This document shows positions 1-7,626 of a stretch of DNA of 64,000 nucleotides, one piece after another. The stretch covers positions 118,271 through 182,270 of the forward strand of contig NZ_QMBQ01000012.1 of NCBI RefSeq assembly GCF_003289965.1, read 5' to 3'. How positions within the stretch are numbered: position 1 is the first letter of the stretch; each line of letters begins with the position of its first letter. The notes beneath the pieces are model-generated. The model made no database searches, had not been told where the DNA came from, and worked only from the letters and a program-made list of their open reading frames with translations. The DNA is from Mesorhizobium atlanticum. Lineage in GTDB: Bacteria > Pseudomonadota > Alphaproteobacteria > Rhizobiales > Rhizobiaceae. Both the position numbers and the translations under genes were made by a program.

Positions 1-36
1 GATCACAGCGGGGGCTTCGCCCTCGGCTCGTCCCCA

Positions 37-1071
37 TTATGAAGGAGCTGGCACGCGTTCTTTGCCGACAGAACTGTTGAGCAGGCGCTGCACCTCGGCT
101 TCGACGCGGTTGAGCGAGAGGCCGGCCACGCCGAACCTGTCATAAAGGGATGCAAGCAGTGGCGTCAGGGACTCGGCCAGCCGCTCCTCGATGGCATCGA
201 CGGGGAGGGTTGTCTCCAGGACCGCTTCATCGCTTCGCGCGGGGCGGCCCTGGATAAGGAGGTCATTCAGCGGGTTTGCCCATGAGCGCAGGACGCGGCC
301 GGTGAGCCCCGTAAACATGGCGCGGAAATGGACCACCACGGAATCATCCGGATCCTTTCGCAGCAGCAACGCAAGGCTTTTCGCATGCAACAAGACCTCG
401 CTCATGCGCCACAGGGGCAGCGTCGTGTCGAGGATGGTTCCGGCGGGGAAAGTTTCCTCGCCATCTTCCTGGTAGCCGCGCATGAGGAACATGCGTCCCG
501 ACGGCGCGGCGCGCCAGAAATCGCAGAAGGCCGGCCCGCCAAACGCACGCTCAATGTCATCGCCTTGGGGGGCAAACCAGCACTCAATCAGTCCATCGGT
601 CTCGCGTGGCTTGATGGCTTGCCGTGTCGGAATCCAGAATGGCGGCCAACCCGTCTTCCTGACTACGGCCTTTTGCAAAATATGCTCGAAGGCGGACAGC
701 TCCAGCGTCTTGAGATCGCCCTCAAGCCAGTAGTCGAACCGATACCAGCCATTCGGGAATCGCGCGGGCGAATCCTGCGGCAGCGGAGAAGTCAGTTCGC
801 GCCAGCGTTCGTACGCATTTCGCACAAATCGAGCCTGCGTATCTTCTTCGGAGGGCTCGTCGACCAGGCCTACGACGCGCAAAATATCAAGCGCCTTGGC
901 GAGGGTAAGGGTCGTTTCGCCACGCTCGAACGCCGCCATCGTAGGATGGCTTACACCCGCCAGTGCCGAGTGCTCCTTTTGCGTCAGACCTTCCGCCTTG
1001 CGCCGGCGTATGGTCTCTTCGACAAATCGTTGCCACGCGAGTGGGGTTATGGTTCCAGTATTCTCAGGCAT
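37..1071 (-). CDS. Large XRE-type HTH protein, partner of a HipA-like kinase
   Basis: 344 aa. Residues about 14-70 form a Cro/C1-type helix-turn-helix (LTQKEHSALAGVSHPTMAAFE, then a GETTLTLAKALDIL turn). About 270 further residues carry aromatic-rich motifs (WYRFDYWLEGDL, TGWPPFWIPTR, DFWRAAPSGRMFLMRGYQED) and form a domain I cannot name. Ordinary HipB antitoxins are about 75-110 aa, so this protein is three times the usual size. The start codon lies 25 nt inside the end of the upstream hipA-like gene, so the two are probably translationally coupled. Inference: antitoxin or autorepressor of the kinase, with an added sensor or neutralising domain. A similar module may occur in some AlbA_2/Schlafen-type proteins (uncertain memory). 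The HTH call is firm; the rest is not. Confidence 0.8.
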   Translation of the reverse strand: MPENTGTITPLAWQRFVEETIRRRKAEGLTQKEHSALAGVSHPTMAAFERGETTLTLAKALDILRVVGLVDEPSEEDTQARFVRNAYERWRELTSPLPQDSPARFPNGWYRFDYWLEGDLKTLELSAFEHILQKAVVRKTGWPPFWIPTRQAIKPRETDGLIECWFAPQGDDIERAFGGPAFCDFWRAAPSGRMFLMRGYQEDGEETFPAGTILDTTLPLWRMSEVLLHAKSLALLLRKDPDDSVVVHFRAMFTGLTGRVLRSWANPLNDLLIQGRPARSDEAVLETTLPVDAIEERLAESLTPLLASLYDRFGVAGLSLNRVEAEVQRLLNSSVGKERVPAPS

Positions 1072-2219
1072 GAGTTGTCCACGATCTCTTTGAACCTGTG
1101 TACGAAGCCGTCGGGTGGCTCGGCGTCAGGCGGGCGGATGATGGATGCAGCCTTCTCCACCTGCCGTCTCAACTGCTTGAAAGTCTGGTCAATGGCCCTG
1201 TCCGGAAGTCCGATCTCCCTGCCGAAACCGCGAAATGTCGCCTGATTGGCTGCGTCCAGATGGATTTTCTGGCCAGCGATCGACAGCGCCAGCGTTTGGT
1301 CGAACCCGTCATAGAGTGCAGTATTCACCACATCATAGGCCGGAGATAGCCGCAGCCCTGTCGGCGTCTCCAGCAGCGAGAAGTTCTTCAGATGGGCATC
1401 GCAGTTTCCGATCAGCGTAAACGCGATCAGCCGGTTGAAAAACCTCAGCAGATCGATCGGTACGCGTGAAGAGTGCCGGCGGATGATTGCAGCAATATCC
1501 TCATAGGCCGCATCGTACTTACCTGCATAGTCCTGCCCCTTTGGTTTGCCGAGGATCTGCGCACAGTCTTCCAGACGTAGCTTCTCGCCGTTGGCTTTGC
1601 GGTCGAAACGGGTGACGATGAGCGCCGTGTCATCAACGGCTGCGATGAAAGAGGTTGTGAACGCCGTCACTTCCCTTTCCCCCAGAACAGCGGCCGCCCA
1701 TCTCAGACTCAGGAGCTCGTTGCGAACGAGGCTGTCTATACGGTCCGAATTGAATTTTGCGATGTAGGGCGCCGATCCCGTAGCAGTTGCGGGAACGAAC
1801 CGGGCTTGCTCGTCCTTCGCCACGAGCAGCTTCTTTTGGACGCCCGAGACCGTGCGTCCTGGAGTGGCAGTTGCCTCGGTAATTTCGGGAAGCGTCGCGC
1901 CATCCTCCGGAGGCCGGATGCTGACCGCCCCGATGCAGTCGCGGCCGTAACGAAGCAGTAGCCCAAGATCGTCTTCTTCGACGACATGCGCCGACCGAGC
2001 CTGCTGCTCACGAAGCCATCCCTCCGGACCAAGGTGCTGGAAAAACGGATGTAGACCGACCTGCCATTCGTGCTCGCGTTGCGCGGAAGGCAAACAGCAG
2101 GCGATATCGCCCTTGTTCCAGTCGGGATGGTAAGCGAAGCGCGTTCCGCCGTTGGCGGTCTCAACCAGCGCGCCGGCGGTTTGGTCTTTAAACAAAATAT
2201 CAGCGCCTCTCAGAGCCAT
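1047..2219 (-). CDS. HipA-like serine/threonine kinase (toxin of a type II TA pair)
   Basis: 390 aa, a usual length for the HipA family. It has the N-terminal HipA_1 region (residues 1-105), a glycine-rich SGVQKK segment (125-130) where HipA binds ATP, a candidate Lys155 in PYIAKF, the kinase loop GNCDAHLKN with Asp274 and Asn279, and the metal-binding Asp296 in SPAYD. All core kinase residues therefore look intact. Known HipA proteins phosphorylate aminoacyl-tRNA synthetases such as GltX and induce dormancy; the target here is unknown. The gene is upstream of its HTH partner, the reverse of the classical hipB-hipA order. The N-terminal subdomain is fused to the kinase, unlike the split HipS/HipT of HipBST. 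Confidence 0.85.
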   Translation of the reverse strand: MALRGADILFKDQTAGALVETANGGTRFAYHPDWNKGDIACCLPSAQREHEWQVGLHPFFQHLGPEGWLREQQARSAHVVEEDDLGLLLRYGRDCIGAVSIRPPEDGATLPEITEATATPGRTVSGVQKKLLVAKDEQARFVPATATGSAPYIAKFNSDRIDSLVRNELLSLRWAAAVLGEREVTAFTTSFIAAVDDTALIVTRFDRKANGEKLRLEDCAQILGKPKGQDYAGKYDAAYEDIAAIIRRHSSRVPIDLLRFFNRLIAFTLIGNCDAHLKNFSLLETPTGLRLSPAYDVVNTALYDGFDQTLALSIAGQKIHLDAANQATFRGFGREIGLPDRAIDQTFKQLRRQVEKAASIIRPPDAEPPDGFVHRFKEIVDNSCLRILEP

Positions 2220-2831
2220 CCATCTAAGCCTTCACTTTCTGCCCACCGAGTCTTTTTTTCGGTTAAAACTCATTCATAGCTGCAATATGTGCTCGTCTCG
2301 TTAAAAAATCAAGCTATAGCTTCACTTTATATAGGTGGATGAACTCCATGCAGCTGTAATTTCGAATTTCGCGGCGTAACCGGGCCAAACGCCCAGGTGT
2401 GAAGCCAAAGATCAAAATGCCTGCCGCCAATCTCGCGTTTCAATCGGCGGCCCCTGCCGGCTTCGCGGACTGACACCATTTGTAACCGGCCATATTGATG
2501 GCCCAAATCTCGATCGGGGGTTCGAGGTCCCGAAGGCCGCAGAATCTGCAACCGAGCAGCAGCTTCATGCGATGGTCCTGCCCACGAGCCTTCCATACTT
2601 CGGTCTTTATGCGAGCCGCAGCGAAGAGCGAAACGGTGACCACGCGATGACCGCAAGCGTCTTTGTGGGCGAGCAATCCTTCCACATCGCCAACAAAGTT
2701 TCGGGATGTGGAGAGATCCCCTCCCAAACTACACCATGTCAAGACGATCTTCACTGCTTCTTAATTACTGGCTTGCCCCGAAGTGATTTCCACGGCTTAC
2801 TATAGAGGGTAGTTTATGGGCGGGTTGGGTA
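2220..2831. other. Gene-poor stretch between the hipA-like gene and the protease gene
   Basis: No convincing gene. It is less GC-rich than the core chromosome, with A/T runs around 2255-2340. A minus-strand frame at 2440-2754 (104 aa) has a Cys-x-x-Cys pair and a third Cys (CRFCGLRD, then YKWCQSAK), which might be the remnant of a small zinc-ribbon protein. It has no clear ribosome-binding site and I do not call it a gene. Confidence 0.5.
2311..2334. promoter_or_regulatory. Palindromes upstream of the hipA-like gene (candidate operator)
   Basis: AAGCTATAGCTT (2311-2322) is a perfect 12-bp palindrome. It overlaps a second symmetric pair, CTATA (2314-2318) and TATAG (2330-2334). The site lies about 95 bp upstream of the hipA-like start. 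On the minus strand a plausible promoter follows (TTGATT, 17 bp, ACATAT). HipB-type proteins bind such inverted repeats to repress their own operon, so this is the natural candidate operator. Position and symmetry are seen; the binding is inferred. Confidence 0.35.
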
Positions 2832-4013
2832 ATGAGTTTGGAGAGTTGGGCGATTTGTTCCGCCGCTGCAGCGGCCGTTGCTATTGGGTTTGCCGCACAA
2901 CCAGCAAATGCGGACCAATTTGACGTTTCCAGTTCGGGAACTGGCTTTTTCGTGAACGATCAAGGCTGGGCGGTCACCAACGCGCATGTTGTTGAAGGAT
3001 GCACAAGCATCAGCGTCCCACAGCTAGGGGATGGCAGTGACCTCGCCGTCGACAAGCAAAATGACCTCGCTGTCTTCAGGCTCTCTACCGGTGCAGGAAA
3101 GCCTCACCTTCCGCTGCGCCACTCTCAACCGCGGCTTGGAGAAGATATTGCCGCCTATGGGTTCCCACTCAGCGGGTTGCTTTCTGATTCCATCAAGGTC
3201 ACGACTGGGAATATCAATTCGTTGGTCGGCATGGAGAACGACACCCGATATCTACAAGTGTCTACACCCCTTCAGCCAGGGAACTCGGGCGGCCCAATAG
3301 TTGATCAATGGGGATCGATCATTGGTGTCTCAACAGCAGTGCTCGGATCGAAGTTCACCAGCGAGACGGGTATTGCGGTGCAGAACGTCAATTTTGCCAT
3401 TCGATCGAACGTGGTCGAATTGTTCCTTCAAAGCCGGAGCATTCAGTTCGATGCCGCCGACGCTGCGGCTGATGCGAAACCGCTTTCAACAGCTGATCTC
3501 TCCGACAAGGTTGTTCCATCGGTTGTTCAGGTCCTTTGCCACGGTGCTGAAAAACCGCTTGCCAACGCAGACCCCTCGCCAACGACAGCAGAAGTGCCAT
3601 CAGTTCAATCCGGGACATCATCCAATGAAACCGTCAAAGAGGCGGCGGTCGCGGTCATTCGCAATTTGATAGAACGCGACAGCAGCGATGCTTGGTCATC
3701 TCTGCAGGCCGTCGCAAACGTGTATGCGGATACCGTTTCGTACTACGGAAAGCAGAGGCCTCTCAGTGAAGTCCTGGCTGATAAGAGAGACTATTTCGCA
3801 CGGTGGCCTGAGCGAGCTTATCGCATCCGGAACGAATCTCTAATGGTGACCTGCGCAAATGGCGCATGCATGGTATCAGGCATTTATGACTGGGCGGTGC
3901 GGAGCATCCCAAGAAACAAGCAGGCACGAGGTGCCGCTCGATTCAGCTACGCGATTTCCTTGGGACCTAATCCGAAGATCATCTCAGAAGCCGGGAACGT
4001 GTTGAAGCAATAA
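2832..4013 (+). CDS. Exported trypsin-like serine protease (S1C/HtrA-like) without a PDZ domain
   Basis: 393 aa. The N-terminus is a signal peptide with probable cleavage after PANA (residue 27). The protease domain spans about 30-210 and shows the full triad: His52 in TNAHVV, Asp78 in NDLAVF and Ser152 in GNSGGP, so it is likely active in the periplasm. There is no PDZ domain. The C-terminal part (about 270-390: YADTVSYYGKQRPLSEVL, DYFARWPERAYRI) looks like an NTF2-like fold often attached to exported rhizobial proteins. DegP-type quality control is unlikely without PDZ; a specific substrate is possible. It lies in the putative integrated element and has no operon partner. Confidence 0.85.
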   Translation: MSLESWAICSAAAAAVAIGFAAQPANADQFDVSSSGTGFFVNDQGWAVTNAHVVEGCTSISVPQLGDGSDLAVDKQNDLAVFRLSTGAGKPHLPLRHSQPRLGEDIAAYGFPLSGLLSDSIKVTTGNINSLVGMENDTRYLQVSTPLQPGNSGGPIVDQWGSIIGVSTAVLGSKFTSETGIAVQNVNFAIRSNVVELFLQSRSIQFDAADAAADAKPLSTADLSDKVVPSVVQVLCHGAEKPLANADPSPTTAEVPSVQSGTSSNETVKEAAVAVIRNLIERDSSDAWSSLQAVANVYADTVSYYGKQRPLSEVLADKRDYFARWPERAYRIRNESLMVTCANGACMVSGIYDWAVRSIPRNKQARGAARFSYAISLGPNPKIISEAGNVLKQ

Positions 4014-4845
4014 CTCGCAGGCGGATAAACGCGCTTTTTACCTCCAGAGAGTTGAACCGAGAACTTTCCACAACTTACAGATAAATGGCGGCTTGCTTCG
4101 GGAGCGCAACCCCGCTGAATCACGGATAAATGGTTTGCCTTGCTGAGCCGATCTCTGGCTGCCATGTCACGAAATGCATATACGCGAACGCGACGAAAAA
4201 CCTGCAAGAGGTTGCCCTGCTGTATCACGACCTAACCGTTGTCGCGGCGGCCCCGCTGTGGGGCGTCGGCCTCCGCTTCTCTGTACGCCACCTCACACCG
4301 TGCTCGTATGTGTCCTCTTTATGGGACGTCGCAATGGCGCGCTCTACATCTGAGTTGCGGCGCATAGCTGTTATTCGTGATTGAGCTCGTTTGGAGCGTT
4401 TAATCAGAGGGGCCCTTGGGAGAATGCTGATGCTCTGAAGCCACCGATCGCCCAACTTCAACATGGCTTTGGCTCACCTTTTAATTTTGGCAGCTGTGTA
4501 ACAAACTGCGTAACAAGCGAAGAAAAAGAGCAATGTTTTCAACGGTATAAGGCGCAATTCGAAAGACGATCTCTCCGCCATTGCAAATACCAAAAACGAG
4601 GGGCGAACTCGGGGCACGCTCGAATTCAAGAGCAAAAATGCGTCGCTCTCTCGCCTCGCTGACCCTCTTCGAACGGCGCGGATCGGTCGGATCGGCCCAT
4701 GCTGGTAACAATCGTGCGCCGCGAGATCTTCGACAGACGTCTTCGCACGCCGTAGCCATCGTATACCTCCCTTGCAGGGGATAGGCCTTCCAAAACAAAC
4801 GAGAAACTGCGTACTGCGAACCCGCGCTGGGTAGATCGCAGAGCA
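4014..4845. other. Gene-poor stretch, low coding signal
   Basis: About 830 bp with several short frames on both strands (for example minus-strand 4474-4974) that show no recognisable domain, no good ribosome-binding site and unlikely composition (clusters of Arg, Cys and Ser). Base composition is more AT-rich than the neighbouring core genes. Probably decayed or non-coding element DNA. Confidence 0.5.
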
Positions 4846-5079
4846 GTGAAACCTAACTCCCCAAGTTCTCAGCCAGTAACTACCGAGCGCCTTGAACGCG
4901 CTCTCGATCGCATTGCTGAAATAATTGTAGCCCGCGGCGATCGAGGCGAGGCATGGCTTCCACTTTTTGACCACTTGGAGCAGGCTCTGCTGGACTATAG
5001 AGCAAAGGAAGAGCGCTTGGCCACCATACGTGAGCGCGTCACACGATTGAAGGATCGAACGGAAGCGCGATCTTCATGA
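4846..5079 (+). CDS. Small helical hypothetical protein
   Basis: 77 aa from a GTG start. The sequence is almost wholly helix-forming: ERLERALDRIAEIIVARG, then LFDHLEQALLDYRAKEERLATI, with a coiled-coil-like heptad pattern over the last 35 residues. No enzyme motif is visible. The last 41 nt overlap the 3' end of the integrase gene on the opposite strand. Composition is protein-like and GC3 is reasonable, so I regard it as real but unknown. It may be element-borne. Confidence 0.5.
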   Translation: MKPNSPSSQPVTTERLERALDRIAEIIVARGDRGEAWLPLFDHLEQALLDYRAKEERLATIRERVTRLKDRTEARSS

Positions 5080-6457
5080 GCTCTTCCTGCCACATCTTCA
5101 TCTCGCCGCCTTCGCCGTACTTAGGTCGGTCGATGGAGTGACCCATCAGCATGCGCCGCAGTTCCTCGTCGAGCCGGGCATTCTTCATTCGATCCTCGAA
5201 TGAATGACGAAGCGAATAGAATGTATGCTTGTCGGTCGGAAACAGCTCGTGCTTCTTAAAATGCTTATTGACGGTAGCCGACAGCTGCGTCTCTCGATCT
5301 TTGTATTGCGGGAAACCCTTGGGGTGCTTCCTGAACACTTCCAGCGCCACGCCAACCAGCGGCACTTTCCGCACTGACGACGCTGTCTTGATCTCACGTG
5401 GGTCCTCCGGATCCTCGCGCGGCTCAACCGAGATGTGCGGAACTTCGTGATCGAGATGAATGACGCCTTCATGGAGGTTCGCCAATTCGCTCGGCCGACA
5501 GCCGGTCTCGACAAACGCCAGCGCAATCCCTCGAGCTTCGGCGTTGAGCTTTGCCAATGCGCCGGGCGCGAGAATCTTGTCCCTGATCCAGTCGGTCGGG
5601 AATGGCGGACGGCTCCGTTTCGACTTGTCGCTGAAGGAGAGATCGGCGAACGGATTCTTTTGCTCCGGAAAGCCTATGTGCCGAAAATAGTCGCCGTAGA
5701 GCGTCCGAAGGTTGCCCATGTTGCGGTTACCGGTCGACGCCGAGCGGTCGCCTGGCCCGTCCTCCGGCGCGATTCGGTCGAGCCAGTACTTGTGGGCCTT
5801 GAGAGCGTCATCACGCGTGATCTTGCTCATAGGCTTGTCTTCAACCAGATCGATGAACACGTCGACGCTCATCTGCCGCTTGGCTTTCCAGCGTTTGCGT
5901 TGGTCAGGGCTCTTGGTGCGCAGTTCGTCACGGACGATGTCGGAAAAATAAAGTTTCAATGCGTCGGATATCTTGTCGTCAGGTCGCTCGACCATGCCAG
6001 TGACGGCGTCCACGGCCGGCGACTTCGCTGGCTCACCAATGGTGCTCTCGACGCGCTGCAAGATGGTTTCCAGCGGTTCTGCGGTAAGAATCTCGGCAAG
6101 GGGCCGGTAGACGAAACCGAGAGACTCAGCGCGCTTGACAGCCAGCTTGTAGCGTATCCGTGCAGCCTGCGGGTTGTCGCCAATCATCAGCGACGCCCAG
6201 AGTGCGTTGTCGGCCGCCTCATACAGGTCGCGGAGAGTTCTCGCCCTTATTCTGTCCGATGTGTCGAGCGACTTGCGAACGAATCTGCCGCGGTGGTCCA
6301 GATCGCGAACTTCTTGGGGCACGCGCCGGCGATAATGGAAATGGACGCCTCTGAGTTGCAGGTAGCGATCTGGATCGTGCTCTTCGCGTCTTCGTCCCAA
6401 CTTGCCGCCACCATTTGTATCACAATAGGTAGCACAATATGTATCACAAAATCGCAA
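5039..6457 (-). CDS. Tyrosine site-specific integrase of the tRNA-His element
   Basis: 472 aa in the longest frame. The C-terminal catalytic domain shows Arg321 (TGCRPSEL), Arg417 in YSLRHSF, His440 in LMGHS and the nucleophile Tyr447; the first His of the HxxR box is Tyr414, a frequent variant. The N-terminal part (GRRREEHDPDRYLQLRG) resembles DUF6538-type integrases. The gene runs away from the 3' end of tRNA-His, 70 bp away, the standard layout of an island integrase beside its att site. The true start is probably TTG at 6400, preceded by GGTGG: the codons upstream of it are three 12-bp tandem repeats that look like protein-binding DNA rather than protein. Confidence 0.9.
   Translation of the reverse strand: MRFCDTYCATYCDTNGGGKLGRRREEHDPDRYLQLRGVHFHYRRRVPQEVRDLDHRGRFVRKSLDTSDRIRARTLRDLYEAADNALWASLMIGDNPQAARIRYKLAVKRAESLGFVYRPLAEILTAEPLETILQRVESTIGEPAKSPAVDAVTGMVERPDDKISDALKLYFSDIVRDELRTKSPDQRKRWKAKRQMSVDVFIDLVEDKPMSKITRDDALKAHKYWLDRIAPEDGPGDRSASTGNRNMGNLRTLYGDYFRHIGFPEQKNPFADLSFSDKSKRSRPPFPTDWIRDKILAPGALAKLNAEARGIALAFVETGCRPSELANLHEGVIHLDHEVPHISVEPREDPEDPREIKTASSVRKVPLVGVALEVFRKHPKGFPQYKDRETQLSATVNKHFKKHELFPTDKHTFYSLRHSFEDRMKNARLDEELRRMLMGHSIDRPKYGEGGEMKMWQEELMKIALPFDPSIV
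6417..6452. repeat. Three tandem 12-bp repeats upstream of the integrase
   Basis: Units GTATCACAATAG (6417-6428), GTAGCACAATAT (6429-6440) and GTATCACAAAAT (6441-6452) stand head to tail with no gap. They are flanked by the inverted pair CCATTTG (6411-6417) and CAAATGG (6455-6461). They lie between the probable integrase start and the tRNA end. Tyrosine integrases and excisionases commonly bind arm-type repeats at this place; that role is inferred here. Confidence 0.7.
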
Positions 6458-6527
6458 ATGGCCGCAACAGGCGAACCATGAAACCTGAAATTACGCAATG
6501 AATTCAGTGGTTTATCGGGAAAGGCGA

Positions 6528-6604
6528 TGGTACCGTTGGCTGGGCTCGAACCAGCGACCCCCAGATCCACAATCTGGTGCTCTAACCAACTGAGCTACAA
6601 CGGC
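6528..6604 (-). tRNA. tRNA-His (GTG anticodon)
   Basis: 77 nt including an encoded CCA. The cloverleaf is clear: the acceptor GCCGTTG pairs with CAACGGT (with a G1-U72 wobble), the anticodon stem CCAGA/TCTGG encloses the loop TTGTGGA (anticodon GTG), and the T arm contains GGTTCGAGCC. The encoded 5' end is G1 with no G-1, and the discriminator is A73. Many alphaproteobacteria have lost G-1 and carry A73 together with a matching HisRS, so this is expected for the lineage. The 3' end faces the integrase gene and is the probable attachment site. Confidence 0.95.
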
Positions 6605-6740
6605 ACATTCAAGCTGAGCAACATCCGGGAAATCCTCAGATGCGCTCCGTCGTCGGCGATGCGTCCAATACGGGCTATCGGATTCTAATTCAAGGGCCTT
6701 GATAAGGGAAAGGACCGGTTTCCTCACCCTCCTGCCTCCA

Positions 6741-6855
6741 GGCAAAAGAAAAGGCCGGCGGGAGGAGGTGCCGGCCTTTTCCTGTTACGAGCCAGCGGGA
6801 GGAGGTGCTGGCTGGTCACCCCGGAAACAGAGGGAGGAGGTTCCGCTTCCGGGTA
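6741..6855 (-). ncRNA. Small RNA with three CCUCCUCCC hairpin loops (alpha-r14/cuckoo type)
   Basis: On the minus strand three hairpins follow one another. Each shows CCTCCTCCC in its loop: 6832-6840 (outer stem 6821-6826/6847-6852), 6797-6805 (stem 6790-6796/6807-6813) and 6760-6768 (stem 6753-6759/6770-6776). The last stem is GC-rich and followed by TTTTCTTTT, an intrinsic terminator. The loop sequence is the reverse complement of a strong Shine-Dalgarno region. This matches known alphaproteobacterial RNAs with anti-SD loops (alpha-r14, cuckoo, CcsR), which are of similar length (about 115-125 nt). It could be made from its own promoter or cut from the 3' UTR of the phasin mRNA, which ends 80 bp upstream on the same strand. 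The 5' end is estimated. Confidence 0.8.
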
Positions 6856-6936
6856 TCTGGTTACTCAACTCTATCGCATAACTATTTGTCTGACGAAATG
6901 CGACGTTTTGATGCATCGCAGAGTTGTGCGCGAAAA

Positions 6937-7404
6937 TTAGGCAGCCTTGACGTCCTTCATTGCCTTCTCGAACGCGCTCTTGACCGGCTTGGAGACATCC
7001 TCCACCGCCTTGGTGGCAACGGCCTGGAACTCCTTCGCCTGCTCCACCGCCAATTCGGCGCGCTTGCGCAGGAAAGCGGTCTGCAGCTCGACGACTTCCG
7101 AAAGGGTCTTGGCGCCGACCAGGGCTTCAAGGTGCGAGAAGCCGGCTTCGGCATTGGCGCGCAGCGCGGCGATCGCCTTGAGCGAAACATCGCTGGAGAC
7201 GGCCTTGGCGGTCTCGTAGGTCGATTCCAGGACCTTCTGGGTCTCCTCGGCGCCGGTCTTCAGCTTGGCATAGGCCTCTTTCGACTGCTCGACGCCCTTC
7301 TCGGCGAAGGCGCGGATCTGGTCGGTGGCCTTGGAAGCGTCGAAGCTCGGGAATTCAACGTTTTCGATGGTCTCGGCAGCGGACTTAGCGGTGGTCTTGG
7401 ACAT
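6937..7404 (-). CDS. phaP: Phasin, polyhydroxyalkanoate granule coat protein
   Basis: 155 aa, typical for the phasin_2 family. It is amphipathic, Ala/Lys/Glu-rich and almost wholly helical, with the core SLKAIAALRANAEAGFSHLEALVGAKTLSEVVELQTAFLRKRAE. Phasins coat PHB granules and control their size and number. It starts with a well-placed ATG. The gene stands alone between tRNA-His/sRNA and the divergent kinase gene. Upstream are a good promoter and an overlapping TGCAAC/GTTGCA palindrome (separate entries). By context I think it is the PhaP1 ortholog; this rests on recalled S. meliloti gene order. Confidence 0.9.
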   Translation of the reverse strand: MSKTTAKSAAETIENVEFPSFDASKATDQIRAFAEKGVEQSKEAYAKLKTGAEETQKVLESTYETAKAVSSDVSLKAIAALRANAEAGFSHLEALVGAKTLSEVVELQTAFLRKRAELAVEQAKEFQAVATKAVEDVSKPVKSAFEKAMKDVKAA

Positions 7405-7463
7405 TTTCCAACCTTTCGGGGTAGCGGCTTTGACAGAAAGCCGTCTCGTTCATGCATGATGGC

Positions 7464-7491
7464 AATATAGAGGTTTTTTTGTGCATTGCAA
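7464..7491 (-). promoter_or_regulatory. Promoter of the phasin gene
   Basis: On the minus strand TTGCAA (7491-7486) and TATATT (7469-7464) are 16 bp apart, a good fit to a housekeeping promoter. Transcription would start near 7457, leaving a leader of about 50 nt before the phasin ATG at 7404. Confidence 0.55.
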
Positions 7492-7504
7492 CATCTTTGT
7501 TGCA
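7487..7504. promoter_or_regulatory. Inverted repeat overlapping the phasin -35 box (candidate PhaR site)
   Basis: TGCAAC (7487-7492), 6 bp, GTTGCA (7499-7504). The palindrome covers the -35 box, where a repressor would block RNA polymerase. PhaR/AniA repressors of PHB granule genes bind TGC/GCA-rich sites at phasin promoters in Paracoccus and relatives, so PhaR is the best candidate. The binding is inferred. Confidence 0.45.
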
Positions 7505-7626
7505 CCGCACCATAAAATCTTCCCTCACGGCAACCGCGGCGTCAGCCGCCGGGCCGTTAACCAAGAGCCCAGAGATTTCGACCTATGCAAGCCAGGGCTT
7601 GTGGACCTTCGGACCGCGGGCTTTTA

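Noticed and set aside
2520..2545. T-loop-like GGTTCGAGG sequence
   Set aside because: Not part of a cloverleaf and not a repeat of the tRNA-His end, so neither a tRNA nor the far att site.
4474..4974. 166-codon minus-strand frame
   Set aside because: No domain, no ribosome site, odd composition; overlaps the small helical gene on the other strand.
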